Shown: positions 49,259-58,998 of the stretch, one piece after another
Position numbering within the stretch: the stretch's first letter is position 1
How the letters are laid out: the number at the start of each line of letters is the position of its first letter
Assembly: GCA_003576905.1 (NCBI GenBank)
Contig: QEVG01000021.1
Coordinates: 19,667-83,666 of the forward strand
Reading direction: 5' to 3'
Length of the DNA: 64,000 nucleotides
Source: Planctomycetota bacterium
GTDB taxonomy: Bacteria > Planctomycetota > Phycisphaerae > UBA1845 > UTPLA1
Notes under the pieces: generated by a model
Told to the model about the DNA's origin: nothing
The model's database searches: none
Seen by the model: only the letters and a program-made list of their open reading frames with translations
Made by a program: the position numbers and the translations under genes

Positions 49259-51406
49259 ATGAAATCCCTACACCATCAACTCGCGAAGCACGTCTCCGAT
49301 TCCATGCGGCGCGCGTTCGGCGACGCGGTGGCCGGGACGGACCCGCTTCTTGCGCCGTCCAAGGACCCGAAGTTCGGCGATTACCAGTGCAACGCCGCCA
49401 TGGGGCTGGCCAAGCAGCTCGGCGCCAAGCCGCGCGACGTGGCCCAGAAGATCGTGGACGCGCTGAGCGCGGATGTCCGGGCGATGTGCGCGTCTGTTGA
49501 AATCGCCGGACCGGGCTTCATCAATCTCCGGCTCAGCGATGATTACCTTGCGTCGCTTGCGGGGTCGATTCCGCCGGGCGGCGGCGACGGCGACGGCGAC
49601 CGGCTCGGCATCGACCGGGTCGAGGATGCCGCGCGGGACACGGTCGTGCTGGACTATTCGTCGCCCAACGTGGCCAAGCAAATGCATGTGGGCCACCTGC
49701 GAAGCACGATCATCGGCGATTCGATCGGCCGGGTGCTTGAGTTCGAAGGGCATGAGGTGGTTCGTCAGAATCACCTGGGCGACTGGGGCACCCAGTTCGG
49801 CATGGTGATTCTCGGCATGTGGCATGCTGCGATGGCCCGGCAGCGCGGCGAGCCGCCAAAGTATCTGCAGCGCGCGCTGGGAGAGTTGCGGACCGCGGTG
49901 GCCGGCGGCCCCGATATGAAGCGGGCTTATTTGAAGGCGGTGGCGGAGCGTTCGCGGGCGGAATATCAGGCGGATCCCGACGGCAGGCGGGTTTTTGAGC
50001 CGTTTCTCGAAGAGTGCCGGAGTGCCTATCTACTGTCACTCGACGACATTGAGGCCGGCTACCTTTACATCAACGCCCTGACAAAAGAGGCGGAGGGGAC
50101 GGAGTTCGCCGCCGACCTGAAAGACCCGAAGGACGTGGCCCAGATGATGCAGCGCGGCGGGCCGCAGGACACACAGGAGCGCCTCGCGCGCGAAATCGCC
50201 ATCCGGATTACCCTGGCCGAGTGCAACCGCGTGTACCGGCGTCTCGGCGTGCTTCTGAGCGACGCCCACGTCCGGGGCGAAAGTTTTTACGAGAAGCTGC
50301 TGGGCGGGACGATCGAAGAGCTCAAGGCGGCGCTGAGCGCGCCGAAGTCGGGACCGGACGGTATTCGCGCCGTGTGCCGGATCGACCGCGGCGCGGTGTG
50401 TGTTTTTATCGAAAACGCGGACGGTTCGCCCGTCTTCAAGGGGCCGGAGGGCGAATCGCTTCCCATGTTGATTCAGAAGTCGGACGGCGCTTCGCTCTAT
50501 GCGACGACCGACGTGGCCGGCGGGCTTTACCGAATGGCGCATGCGACGCGCCACCCGATCCGCCTGTCCTCACGGACGCTAAATGAGGCGTTAGCCGGAT
50601 TGGGCGGCGGCCTCGGGGCCACGCGCGTTCTCTACGTGGTCGGCACGCCGCAGCGGCTGCACTTTCAGATGCTCTTCGCCGTGCTTCGGGCGCTGGGCTG
50701 GACGCAGTTGGGTGGTGGCCGCCGCGAGGTGCGCCTTGAGCACGTTTCGTTCGGCTCCGTGCTGGGCGAAGACCGCAAGATGCTTCGCACGCGGAGCGGC
50801 GAAAACGTCAAGCTCAAGGACCTCCTCGACGAGGCCGTGGCCCGCGCCGAGGAACAGGTCCGCACGGCCGAGGCGGAACCGGACAGGCGGCGCGGCTTCT
50901 CCGATGACGAAATGCGCGATATCGCCCACAAGGTCGGCATCGGTGCAGTGAAGTACGCCGATCTCTGCCAGAACCGCAATACGGACTACGTGTTCTCCTG
51001 GGACAAGATGCTTGCCCTCCAGGGCAACACCGCGCCCTACATGCTCTACGCATATGCCCGGATCATGTCGATCTACCGGAAGGGCGCGGAGTCGGGTGTC
51101 CGGACGAGTGACATCGAGAAGGCGCCCATCCAACTCGACCATCCGGCCGAGCGGGCCTTGGCCCTGCGGGTTCTGCAACTGCCCGAAACGATCGATGCGG
51201 TCGCCGAAAACCTCCTGCCGAGCCTGCTCTGCGACTACCTCTATGACCTGGCCGGGCGGTTCATGACGTTTTACGAGTCGTGCCCGGTCCTTCAGGGCGG
51301 AGATCCCGCGCTGCAGGCGTCGCGCCTGCGGCTGTGCGACCTGACGGCGCGGGCCCTCAAGCTGGGGCTGGGCCTCCTGGGCATATCGACGGTTGAGCGG
51401 ATGTAG
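49259..51406 (+). CDS. argS: Arginyl-tRNA synthetase
   Basis: Class I synthetase that charges tRNA-Arg. 715 residues, longer than the usual 550-600. N-terminal Add-1 domain (SLHHQLAKHVSDSMRRAFGD); Rossmann core with DYSSPNVAKQMHVGHLRSTI (the HIGH motif as HVGH) and NHLGDWGTQFGM; GSVLGEDRKMLRTRSGENVK in place of KMSKS, as is normal for ArgRS; NTAPYMLYAYARIMSIYR in the anticodon-binding domain; C-terminal helical bundle. Extra length lies in insertions around the connecting domain. The start ATG at 49259 has no strong ribosome-binding site. A 237-base spacer with the 8-bp repeats separates it from rsfS. Confidence 0.97.
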   Translation: MKSLHHQLAKHVSDSMRRAFGDAVAGTDPLLAPSKDPKFGDYQCNAAMGLAKQLGAKPRDVAQKIVDALSADVRAMCASVEIAGPGFINLRLSDDYLASLAGSIPPGGGDGDGDRLGIDRVEDAARDTVVLDYSSPNVAKQMHVGHLRSTIIGDSIGRVLEFEGHEVVRQNHLGDWGTQFGMVILGMWHAAMARQRGEPPKYLQRALGELRTAVAGGPDMKRAYLKAVAERSRAEYQADPDGRRVFEPFLEECRSAYLLSLDDIEAGYLYINALTKEAEGTEFAADLKDPKDVAQMMQRGGPQDTQERLAREIAIRITLAECNRVYRRLGVLLSDAHVRGESFYEKLLGGTIEELKAALSAPKSGPDGIRAVCRIDRGAVCVFIENADGSPVFKGPEGESLPMLIQKSDGASLYATTDVAGGLYRMAHATRHPIRLSSRTLNEALAGLGGGLGATRVLYVVGTPQRLHFQMLFAVLRALGWTQLGGGRREVRLEHVSFGSVLGEDRKMLRTRSGENVKLKDLLDEAVARAEEQVRTAEAEPDRRRGFSDDEMRDIAHKVGIGAVKYADLCQNRNTDYVFSWDKMLALQGNTAPYMLYAYARIMSIYRKGAESGVRTSDIEKAPIQLDHPAERALALRVLQLPETIDAVAENLLPSLLCDYLYDLAGRFMTFYESCPVLQGGDPALQASRLRLCDLTARALKLGLGLLGISTVERM

Positions 51407-51442
51407 GATACTGCGACCGCGCTACTATGTGCGGCCCGCCAG

Positions 51443-52171
51443 TCAGGCGTGGACGGATTGGGCGTCGGGGGTCAGCGCGTGCGGTCCGGCGGCGGCCAGC
51501 GGGTCGGGCACGATGGCGTCAAGGAATCCTCGCTGGCGGGTCGCGCATCCGATGCATCCGCCACAGGGCTTGGTGCCGCTAGAGAGGCACGACCACGTCA
51601 ATTCAAACGGGGCCTTCAGGCGCTGGCCGAGCCGGACGATCTCGCCGCGCGGCATGTCGAGTAGCGGCGCCTCGAGGCTGATCCGCCGCCACGGATAGGC
51701 CACCTGGAGCGACTGTTCGAGAAGCTGAAGGTAGTCCCGCGAATACTCGGGAAAGACGTCGCAGGTGCGCGGGCCCGGCGGGCCGAGGTTTTCGGAGATG
51801 CCGATGAAGATCTTGTGCGCGCCCAGGTGCGCCGCCCAGTGAAGCGCGGCCGACACCAGCGAACCGATCAGCCCCGGCGTGTGGCAGTCGGACTCGGCCT
51901 CGCCGAGGGACAACACGTCCTCGATCTGCTTTTTGCGGTTGACGCGGGCGCTGCCGCCGACGGCCTCGAAGGCAGGCAGATCAAACGTGAGCCGTTCCTT
52001 GATGCCGAAGCGCTCGGATTGGCGGGTGAAGAGCTCGTGCTCCCGGTCCGCGGCGCGGTGGCCGAAACGAACGTGGAGGGCACAGAGGTCGTGATCCTCG
52101 CGTGTCAGTGCCGTGAGTACTGCACTGTTCAGTCCTCCGGAAGTCAGAAGCACGGCGCGGGGTTTGGTCAT
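51443..52171 (-). CDS. QueC-like PP-loop protein (7-cyano-7-deazaguanine synthase family)
   Basis: 242 residues. QueC makes preQ0 from 7-carboxy-7-deazaguanine with ATP and ammonia. The C-terminal zinc site is intact: SCLSSGTKPCGGCIGCATRQ holds four cysteines. The PP-loop reads SGGLNSA (residues 11-17), where the usual SGGxDS has Asp at position 15 and this protein has Asn. Regions expected to bind the base (CDVFPEYSRDYLQLLEQSLQ) look QueC-like. The ATG at 52171 has AAGGGA 8 bases upstream. It lies downstream of pgeF on the same strand. It could be a diverged QueC or a paralogue with another substrate. Confidence 0.8.
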   Translation of the reverse strand: MTKPRAVLLTSGGLNSAVLTALTREDHDLCALHVRFGHRAADREHELFTRQSERFGIKERLTFDLPAFEAVGGSARVNRKKQIEDVLSLGEAESDCHTPGLIGSLVSAALHWAAHLGAHKIFIGISENLGPPGPRTCDVFPEYSRDYLQLLEQSLQVAYPWRRISLEAPLLDMPRGEIVRLGQRLKAPFELTWSCLSSGTKPCGGCIGCATRQRGFLDAIVPDPLAAAGPHALTPDAQSVHA

Positions 52172-52307
52172 GGCCGGTGTCCCTTCGGGCGACATGCGCC
52201 CGGCGGACTTATCGGCCGGCGGAGCGGGGATTATCAGTTATCCGTTCGGGCGGCCCGTGCGGCCAGGCAGCGGGCGGATTCACGGACGGCGGCTTTTGCG
52301 CGGCCGG

Positions 52308-53129
52308 TCAGGAGGCGTGAAATCCAGCGACAAGGGCAAATCGCCCGGTATCCGCCCCGTCGCGCCGGTGCGAATAAAAGCGATCGTCGGACATCGTGCA
52401 GTGGTCGGCGACGTGGATGCGCTCCGAAGATACACCGCATGCGACAAGCTGGGCGGCATTGGCGGCGCGCATGTCGAAGAACCATTTGCCGGACGTGTGC
52501 GGGCGGAAGTACCGCGCGCCGTCCTTGAGGCGCGATAGGGCGATTCGACGGACGTCGTCGCCGACCTCGTAGCGGTTCGGCCCGGCGCATGGGCAGATGG
52601 CGGCAAGGCATCGGGCAGGCTCGACGCCGAACTCGGACCGCAGCCTGTCGATCATCTCGACCACAATGTGCGTCACCGTTCCGCGCCAGCTGGAGTGCGC
52701 CGTGCCGAAGACGCGGCGTTCGGGATCGATCACGAGCACGAGGGGGCAATCAGCCGAAAACTGGATTACCGGCACGCCCGGCAGATCGCAGATAAGCCCG
52801 TCCGCGAACTTGATCGCGGTGTGCCGGCCGTCCCGTCCCGCGCCAACATCACCGGGCTCGATGCGGAGAACATGGGGGCTGTGGATCTGGTCCGGCGCAG
52901 TGAGGCGGTCGAAGGGCAGACCGAGATGTTCGCAGATCTTCCGGCGGCGAAGAACGGCAAGGTCCGCGTGCGGGCCGCGATGGGGGGCCATGTTCCACGG
53001 CCGCGTCGTGACGGCATGCGCGAAGCCGGGGACACCCGCCAGCACGGGAAAGGAAAGCAGCGTCCCGTCCTCAAGGCGCGTCTCGGTCAATCGAACAAGT
53101 TGGAGCGGGTTCACGAGCGTGTCAGTCAT
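52308..53129 (-). CDS. pgeF: Multicopper-polyphenol-oxidase-like protein (YfiH/PgeF family)
   Basis: 273 residues of the YfiH (laccase-domain, CNF1-like fold) family. In E. coli the protein protects peptidoglycan from misincorporated L-Ser; purine nucleoside phosphorylase activity is reported for homologues. Metal-site signatures are visible: HSPHV in the N-terminal half, FSADCPLVLVID and AHSSWRGTV. It ends with the DRFYSHRRDGADTGR segment. I chose the ATG at 53129. A longer reading from 53165 adds residues without a visible ribosome-binding site. It precedes the QueC-like gene on the minus strand. Confidence 0.9.
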   Translation of the reverse strand: MTDTLVNPLQLVRLTETRLEDGTLLSFPVLAGVPGFAHAVTTRPWNMAPHRGPHADLAVLRRRKICEHLGLPFDRLTAPDQIHSPHVLRIEPGDVGAGRDGRHTAIKFADGLICDLPGVPVIQFSADCPLVLVIDPERRVFGTAHSSWRGTVTHIVVEMIDRLRSEFGVEPARCLAAICPCAGPNRYEVGDDVRRIALSRLKDGARYFRPHTSGKWFFDMRAANAAQLVACGVSSERIHVADHCTMSDDRFYSHRRDGADTGRFALVAGFHAS

Positions 53130-53180
53130 CGTTGATTCAATGGCAAAAATCTCACCGCTGTGCAAGCCGTCTCGGCGGCG

Positions 53181-54134
53181 TCAATCCACCTTGAGGAGTA
53201 TCTTCAGCGTCCCCGGCTCGGCGGCGAGGGCAAGGGCCTTATCCGCATCGGCGAGCGGGAAAGTGCGATGGACCATGCCCGCGACATCCACCTTCTTCGC
53301 GGCGAGCATGGCAAGGGCATCGTGCATGGGCCCGCAGCGGCTGCCAATGAGTGTGACCTCATTCACCACGATGTCGGTCAGGTCAAGCGGGCCCCGATCT
53401 GCACAGGTGGTCTTGAGCACGATCGCGCCCTTGGGTCGCACGAGTTTCGCGGCGAGCGGGAGGCCTTCCGGCGAGCCGGTGCATTCGACGACGACGTCGT
53501 AATCTCCCCACTGGTTCACTTCGCGGATGTTCATGTTTCGGATGCGTTTGCGATCGAGCAGGCCGAGCGTCGCGGGGTTTCGGCCGATGGCCGTGAGCTT
53601 GCAGGGAGTATTGGCGAGTACCTGCGCGACGAGAAGGCCCAGGCGCCCCGTGCCGAGGACGGCGACGCTTGCCCGGGCGTCGAGCTTGACCTGCCGCGTG
53701 ACCTGAATGGCCGCTGCGAGCGGCTCGGCAAAGACGGCCTCTTCATCGGAGACCGACGCGGGCACTTCGATGCAGTTTCGCTCCGGCAGGCAGACGAACT
53801 CGGCGAAGGCCCCCGGCCGGCCGGAGATGCCGAGGACGGTGCGGCGGCGGCAATGTGTGGAGAGCCCGCCGAGGCACATGTCGCATTTGCCGCAGACGCA
53901 GTTGATCTCGGCTACGACGCGCTTGCCATTGAGAGCGCGGCTGCCTTCGACGACCGTGCCGACGAATTCGTGGCCGATGATGCCGCTGTAGCCTCCGTAG
54001 CCCTTGATGATCTCCAGGTCGGTGGAGCAGATGCCCGCGAACCTGACGGCGATGATGACTTCGCCCGCCGCGGGGGCGGGCTTCTCGACAACGCGGAGCG
54101 CGACCTTTCCGGATTCGACGAAGATGGCGTTCAT
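53181..54134 (-). CDS. Zinc-dependent medium-chain alcohol dehydrogenase
   Basis: 317 residues. The catalytic zinc ligands are Cys36 (GICSTD) and His55-Glu56 (GHE). The structural zinc cysteines are in CVCGKCDMCLGGLSTHC. The dinucleotide fold is VLGTGRLGLLVAQVLA. Conserved MDR-family ends are also present. It acts on an alcohol or polyol not identifiable here; sorbitol or threonine dehydrogenases have similar frameworks. The gene sits in the minus-strand group between pgeF and the PEP-CTERM protein, with about 50 bases before pgeF. Confidence 0.93.
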   Translation of the reverse strand: MNAIFVESGKVALRVVEKPAPAAGEVIIAVRFAGICSTDLEIIKGYGGYSGIIGHEFVGTVVEGSRALNGKRVVAEINCVCGKCDMCLGGLSTHCRRRTVLGISGRPGAFAEFVCLPERNCIEVPASVSDEEAVFAEPLAAAIQVTRQVKLDARASVAVLGTGRLGLLVAQVLANTPCKLTAIGRNPATLGLLDRKRIRNMNIREVNQWGDYDVVVECTGSPEGLPLAAKLVRPKGAIVLKTTCADRGPLDLTDIVVNEVTLIGSRCGPMHDALAMLAAKKVDVAGMVHRTFPLADADKALALAAEPGTLKILLKVD

Positions 54135-54316
54135 GCGGATAGGGAAACGCGGGAGCGGAGAAATGTCAAAAGTGCAAGGTTTCGGAAATACATGAGTGGA
54201 GAGACGCTCGCGGTCGCCGGCATTCGGACGGAGGCCAAGGGGTCAAGGATCGCGCGTTCCTCGCACCGGCCTGCTCGAACGCATGGACTTCCCACAAGAA
54301 GCAACTGGTGAATTGC

Positions 54317-55483
54317 TCAGGCGACCCGGCGTCGCCCGAGAAAGGGAAGGGCAGTCATAAGGAGACTCAGTGTCGCTGGCTCTGGTATGACCGCAAGCCA
54401 CGCTTCAGCCTGTCCCGACGGATTGATGCCCATTGCCGTAATACGAGTCCCGTCCGCGGACACGTAGACGCCGGTCGCTGCATTAAGCTGCCAACCGGTC
54501 AGGTCGACGCCGGATGAAGTTAGAATGTCCGTCAGGCTTCGCATTCCATAAGTCGCGTCCCATACGAACACGTCATTGCCACTGGCGGAAGAGCTGCGCC
54601 CGACGACGACAGAACCATCCTCTGAGCAATCAAAGGCATAACTCGTCCCACCACCGCCCGGCAGGAATCCGAGTCCCTGCATTCCACCCGCCGCGGTCCA
54701 GCGGAATGCTTCCCGTCTGTGATTCGTTGAGTATGCATACCCCACAATGACGGATCCATCGTGCGAGACGCCGTACGCAAAACTGTCGAGGTACGCGTCG
54801 GATGGATTCAATTGGCCGAGGGTGACGAAGCCGGCTTCCGGTGACCAATAAAACGCTTCGCCCTCCGCAAAATCAGGGAATTGAGGATCAAATGTCTGGA
54901 GCCGGCCCACCAATACGGTGCCATCGCTAGAGACACTAAAGGCAATGCCGTCGCTGTAGCCAGCTGGTGAAGGATCAAGGAGCGACATTCCGTTGGTCTC
55001 CGTCCAGATGAACGGCGTTCCATCCATCAACCAGTAGTTGGAGTTCGCATACCCTACGATGACGGAGCCATCAGCCGACACATCAAATGCATACGAACTG
55101 GAAATAGCCTGCGATTGAACGTGAAGCGGCGTCGCGCCGGTGGTCGCCGTCCATCGAAAGGCCACCTCTAAGTCGAAGCCCGTTATGATTGAACCATCGA
55201 ATGATGCGCCGGTTGCCCATCCCCTGGCGAGATGGTCCGGCGAGCTCAATGAGACCATACCAGTGGAAGCGGTCCATCGGGTGGCGAGGCCACCGGCAGC
55301 CCCATGCGCCCACGCGGTGACCGTTGAGCCATCGCCCGAAATATCGAACGAATAGCTCTCATTCTCAGCCCCCGGAGCAAAGCCCAGTCCCTGAAAATGG
55401 ACGGTTGCCCAGGCAATCTGAGCGGTGGCCGGGATAATACTGAGCGAGAAAATGAGGGCAGTTGGGAGTGTTCGCCGTCTCAT
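54317..55483 (-). CDS. Secreted HAF-repeat protein with PEP-CTERM anchor
   Basis: 388 residues. A signal peptide (ALIFSLSIIPATAQIAWA) precedes seven or so degenerate repeats of the HAF/DUF3466 kind, for example SYSFDISGDGSTVTAWA and EAFRWTAAGGMQGLGFLPGG, each holding 'F/YR/WT' and 'DGSxxVG' motifs. The C-terminus is a PEP-CTERM sorting signal: IPEPATLSLLMTALPFLG followed by RRR. That tail is normally cut by an exosortase, and the gene for that enzyme is not in the window. Codon use is less GC-biased than in neighbours, which may mean acquisition. Ligand unknown. Confidence 0.88.
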   Translation of the reverse strand: MRRRTLPTALIFSLSIIPATAQIAWATVHFQGLGFAPGAENESYSFDISGDGSTVTAWAHGAAGGLATRWTASTGMVSLSSPDHLARGWATGASFDGSIITGFDLEVAFRWTATTGATPLHVQSQAISSSYAFDVSADGSVIVGYANSNYWLMDGTPFIWTETNGMSLLDPSPAGYSDGIAFSVSSDGTVLVGRLQTFDPQFPDFAEGEAFYWSPEAGFVTLGQLNPSDAYLDSFAYGVSHDGSVIVGYAYSTNHRREAFRWTAAGGMQGLGFLPGGGGTSYAFDCSEDGSVVVGRSSSASGNDVFVWDATYGMRSLTDILTSSGVDLTGWQLNAATGVYVSADGTRITAMGINPSGQAEAWLAVIPEPATLSLLMTALPFLGRRRVA

Positions 55484-55613
55484 GTGAGCCTCCTTACCTG
55501 TCTCATCTCAACGGCGCACGAACATGAAGATTCTAGGTTCTGCCAACTGCCCCGGCAAGGGAGTTCAGAGTCGGCGAGCATGGGTGATTCGACATTGGGC
55601 GGTATCGCGAGTG

Positions 55614-56399
55614 TCACCCTGCGAGGAAAGCGATGAGATCGCGGGCAACCCGTTCGGGTTCTTCCCAGTGTGGGGAATGGCCGATCTCGGGGTACACCTT
55701 GAGCGTCGCATCGGGGATGCGCCGGGCAAGTTTCTGCTGGGCCTCCATGCCCGGAAAGACCGCGTCGCGGTCGCCCCAGAGGATCAGCACCGGGCAGCGG
55801 ATGTCCTCAAGCCCCGTTCCCGACTCCGGCTCCAGCATGCCGTCGAGCGCAGCCTGAAAGACCCGCGCCGGCACTTTGAGGCTCTCGGAAATGACCCTTT
55901 CAAGAAAGCCGTCGGGCACGGGCCGATGGATCGTGCCGACCTGAAACTCGCGGATGAATGCCGGGTCAACGGGATCGGTCAGCGCGGCGACGGCGCGCTG
56001 GAGTTCAAGCGTGCCCTCGTTTCGGGCGGAAGGCCCCGAGGCGATCAGAGTCAGGCGCGTGACACGGTCGGGGGCGAGGAGAGCGAGTCGGCGTGCGACG
56101 AACGTGCCCATCGAGTGGCCGACGACAGCGGCGGAGCGAATGCCGAGTTCGTCGAGAATACGCACGGCGTCCCCTGCGAAGTCGTCCATGCCATAGCCGC
56201 CGTCGGGACGGTCGGAGTCGCCGTGCCCGCGCTGGTCGGGGGCGATGAGCCGCCACTCGGACGGCTGATACGGAATGAGCCTGCTCCAGGAAAACGATGA
56301 GTCGGTCAAACCATGAAGGAGAAGGACGGCGGAGCCGCGCGGGTTGCCCGAAGTGAGGTAATGGAGGCGCGGGGCTGATTGCGTGTGGTTTGGTGTCAT
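55614..56399 (-). CDS. Alpha/beta hydrolase
   Basis: 261 residues with a full alpha/beta-hydrolase core: LLLHGLTDSSFSW (oxyanion region), DQRGHGDSDRPDGGYG, the nucleophile elbow VGHSMGTFVARRLAL, WGDRDAVFPGM for the acidic residue and EIGHSPHWEEPERVARDL for the histidine. Substrate not identifiable. Lactonase, haloperoxidase and esterase relatives share these motifs. The ATG at 56399 gives a normal N-terminus; the frame continues upstream but is out of character. It lies between the HAF protein and the sialidase-like gene on the same strand. Confidence 0.88.
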   Translation of the reverse strand: MTPNHTQSAPRLHYLTSGNPRGSAVLLLHGLTDSSFSWSRLIPYQPSEWRLIAPDQRGHGDSDRPDGGYGMDDFAGDAVRILDELGIRSAAVVGHSMGTFVARRLALLAPDRVTRLTLIASGPSARNEGTLELQRAVAALTDPVDPAFIREFQVGTIHRPVPDGFLERVISESLKVPARVFQAALDGMLEPESGTGLEDIRCPVLILWGDRDAVFPGMEAQQKLARRIPDATLKVYPEIGHSPHWEEPERVARDLIAFLAG

Positions 56400-56517
56400 A
56401 GGCCTGCATTCTGCCAGGGGCGGGGGATTGCGGCAATCCCAGCCACTGGCACTCAAGCCCATCAGTGTCTGGTGGCGGAACGTTTGAGGCGGCTCAATGT
56501 CGTAACTTCGAGACAAC

Positions 56518-57591
56518 CTACGGGGTAAGGACGGCATGCGTGATTCGCTCCAGCCGATCGGAGTAGGTGATATGTATCTGGCCGTTGCGAGCCTGGCAGG
56601 CTGACGGATAGCTGAGCTGCGGCGGACCTTCGGCGATGTGGAAAGGCGCCGACCAGTTGACTCCCTCGTCGGGTGAAACGGTGATTGAAAGCGGGGTTCG
56701 TTCCGTCTTGCTCGGGTTGTGCACCATGAGCAGGTGCCCGGTGGCAAGGCGGATGAGATCGAGGCCGCTGTTGGGGTTGGGCAGCTCCGGTCGCTGTTTC
56801 ACCTGCCACGACTTGCCGGAGTCGCTGGAGCGGCCTTCCCAGGTTTCGTTGTTTCCGCCGCTGGTGCGCATCAGCGCGTAAAACGAGCCGTCGGCAAGTT
56901 CGACGACCGCGGGCTGGAGGTTGTTTGCGGTCAGCGTAAGAAGGGGGGCGGTGGCGGACCAGGTCTGCCCCCGGTCGGCGCTGACCCAGAATTGCGACTG
57001 GTAGATCGCCTGCTGATATGCCGGCAGTACCCAGCGCCCGTCCTTCGCGACGAGGACGTGATTGCGGATCATGGTGCAGACCGCGCCAAGGGCGTCACGG
57101 GGGGCGGACCATGTCGCGGCATTGTCGGTGCTGACGCGTTCCATGACGCGGCCGAGGCAGAAGCTGGGGCCGAACATCTCGACGTAGTAAAGGTGGATCG
57201 TGCCGGCGTCGTCGGCGAACAGCACAGGGTTGGCGTCCGGCTGATCGGGCCGATCGGCGACGATGACGGGGGCCGTCCATTCCGATTCGCCGAGTTTCCT
57301 GCGGGATAGCACGATGAGTTGATCCGGAGCAAGTTCGGTGGTGCCCGCGCCCCAGGCGCAGAGAAGATCGCCGTCCGGGGACTCGATGATCGATGAGGCA
57401 TGGTTGTAGGGATATGTCGTGGGGATGGGCGACACCGACACCATCTTCAGGTTCAACTCGACCGGCTGCGCTGAGGGTGACGCGTCGCCGGCGGTCGTAT
57501 TGCATTGGTCGGTCGGCCGGCAGGCGGCTCCTGTGGCGAGAACAAGAATGATCGCGCAATTCGGGGTCAGACCCATTGTGTGCGGATGCAT
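56518..57591 (-). CDS. Sialidase-like (BNR/Asp-box) secreted protein
   Basis: 357 residues. The N-terminal signal (AIILVLATGAAC) ends at a Cys, a possible lipobox. At least four Asp-box repeats are visible: STDNAATWS, SADRGQTWS, SSDSGKSWQ and SPDEGVNWS. These belong to six-bladed sialidase propellers. NPNSGLDLIRLATGHLLMVH and SYPSACQARNGQIHITYSD resemble sialidase-family (BNR_2) strands. A catalytic Arg triad cannot be confirmed by eye. It may act on surface or environmental glycans. The polysaccharide locus begins on the other strand about 300 bases away. Confidence 0.85.
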   Translation of the reverse strand: MHPHTMGLTPNCAIILVLATGAACRPTDQCNTTAGDASPSAQPVELNLKMVSVSPIPTTYPYNHASSIIESPDGDLLCAWGAGTTELAPDQLIVLSRRKLGESEWTAPVIVADRPDQPDANPVLFADDAGTIHLYYVEMFGPSFCLGRVMERVSTDNAATWSAPRDALGAVCTMIRNHVLVAKDGRWVLPAYQQAIYQSQFWVSADRGQTWSATAPLLTLTANNLQPAVVELADGSFYALMRTSGGNNETWEGRSSDSGKSWQVKQRPELPNPNSGLDLIRLATGHLLMVHNPSKTERTPLSITVSPDEGVNWSAPFHIAEGPPQLSYPSACQARNGQIHITYSDRLERITHAVLTP

Positions 57592-57897
57592 CGCGGTCTT
57601 TTAAGGGTGGCGAGATGGACCTGCAAGTCGGATGCGTCTTATCGGACAGGGCCAGGCGAAGGAGCGGCTATCTTCGCCGCAGGGCCGGGCTTAAACTCTT
57701 ATTCCCGGGTGGCGATGCCGACAATCCAGTGCTGCTCGCTCTGTTTGAGTTCGGGTGGGTGTCGGCGCGCAGTCGGTTCCGATACGGGTGCTGCTGGAAA
57801 GCGGGAAGGGTGACCCTTCCCTGACGTTCGGGGCACTCCTTGTTGCCGTGCTTTTGATGTTGGCCGGGGCGCTAGCTGCGACTTCTTGAGGATGGAT
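57592..57897. other. Divergent intergenic region before the polysaccharide locus
   Basis: 306 bases. No gene with a convincing composition is visible. The main feature is the strong hairpin at 57803-57821 (separate entry), which would lie in the leader of the wecB message if the promoter is further upstream. Confidence 0.5.
57803..57821 (+). promoter_or_regulatory. Strong leader hairpin upstream of wecB
   Basis: GGGAAGGG (57803-57810) and CCCTTCCC (57814-57821) form a perfect 8-bp stem with a TGA loop, 76 bases before the wecB ATG. There is no T-run. Because the operon encodes a NusG-like protein, this could be an RNA signal for it, but that is inference. Confidence 0.4.
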
Positions 57898-58998
57898 ATG
57901 CTGAAGGTCATTTGCGTTTGCGGGGCACGGCCCAACTTCATGAAGATTGCGCCGCTCATGGAGGCCTTTGCGCGGACGGGGAAGGTCCACGCCGTGCTGG
58001 TGCATACGGGGCAGCACTACGACGAACGGATGAGCCAGCTCTTTTTTCGCGATCTGGGGATTCCGGAGCCCGAGATCAATCTCGAAGTGGGAAGCGGCAG
58101 CCACGCCTCGCAGACGGCGGAAATCATCCGGCGGTTTGAGCCGGTCGTGCTGGAGCATCGGCCCGACTGGGTGCTGGTGGTCGGCGACGTGAACAGCACG
58201 ATCGCCTGTGCCTTGGTCGCTGTGAAGCTCGGCGTGAAGGTGGCCCACGTCGAAGCGGGGCTTCGGAGCTTTGACCGTGGCATGCCGGAGGAGATCAACC
58301 GGCTGCTGACGGATGCGATCAGCGACCTGTTGCTGGTCAGCGAACCGAGCGGTGTGGAAAACCTGCGCCGCGAAGGCGTCGATCCGGCCAAGGTGCACTT
58401 CGTCGGCAACGTGATGATCGACACGCTGATGAAGAACCGCGAGCGGGCGAATGCGTCGAGTATCCTCGGCGAGCTGGGACTGTCGCCGAAAAAGTACGCG
58501 GTCGTGACGCTGCACCGGCCGAGCAACGTGGATCACCCGCGGGCGCTGGGGTCCATCCTTGACGCGTTCGAGCAGATCGCGCGGGACATGGAGATCGTAT
58601 TTCCGATGCACCCGCGGACGCGGAAGAACGTCGAGGTCATGGGTCTGGGCGAGCGGATGGAGCGGATTCGGGGGTTGAAGACCCCGGAGCCGCTGGGTTA
58701 CCTGGATTTTCTGAAGCTCACGGCGGACTCGGCCCTCGTGCTGACGGATTCCGGCGGCATACAGGAGGAGACGACGATTCTCGGTGTCCCATGTCTGACA
58801 CTTCGCGAAAACACCGAGCGGCCGGTGACGATCAGCGAGGGGACCAACCGGCTCTGCAAGCCGGAGGCGGCGAGCATTCTTCAGGCGTACCGGGAGCAGC
58901 GGACCAATGGGACGATCTCGACTCGGCGGCCTGCCCTTTGGGATGGCAAGGCGGCCGAGCGAATCGCCGAGATTTTCGTGAAGCTGGCCGGCGGTTGA
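57898..58998 (+). CDS. wecB: UDP-N-acetylglucosamine 2-epimerase (non-hydrolysing)
   Basis: 366 residues. Interconverts UDP-GlcNAc and UDP-ManNAc for surface polysaccharides. Landmarks are [39 protein letters not shown]-type [47 protein letters not shown] and [11 protein letters not shown]. The ATG at 57898 has GAGG 6 bases upstream; TTG at 57886 and ATG at 57892 are alternatives. First gene of the polysaccharide locus. Confidence 0.95.
   Translation: MLKVICVCGARPNFMKIAPLMEAFARTGKVHAVLVHTGQHYDERMSQLFFRDLGIPEPEINLEVGSGSHASQTAEIIRRFEPVVLEHRPDWVLVVGDVNSTIACALVAVKLGVKVAHVEAGLRSFDRGMPEEINRLLTDAISDLLLVSEPSGVENLRREGVDPAKVHFVGNVMIDTLMKNRERANASSILGELGLSPKKYAVVTLHRPSNVDHPRALGSILDAFEQIARDMEIVFPMHPRTRKNVEVMGLGERMERIRGLKTPEPLGYLDFLKLTADSALVLTDSGGIQEETTILGVPCLTLRENTERPVTISEGTNRLCKPEAASILQAYREQRTNGTISTRRPALWDGKAAERIAEIFVKLAGG

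Noticed and set aside
57576..57824. 82-codon plus-strand frame before wecB
   Set aside because: It is Arg/Gly/Ala-rich, overlaps the strong hairpin, and has no ribosome-binding site.
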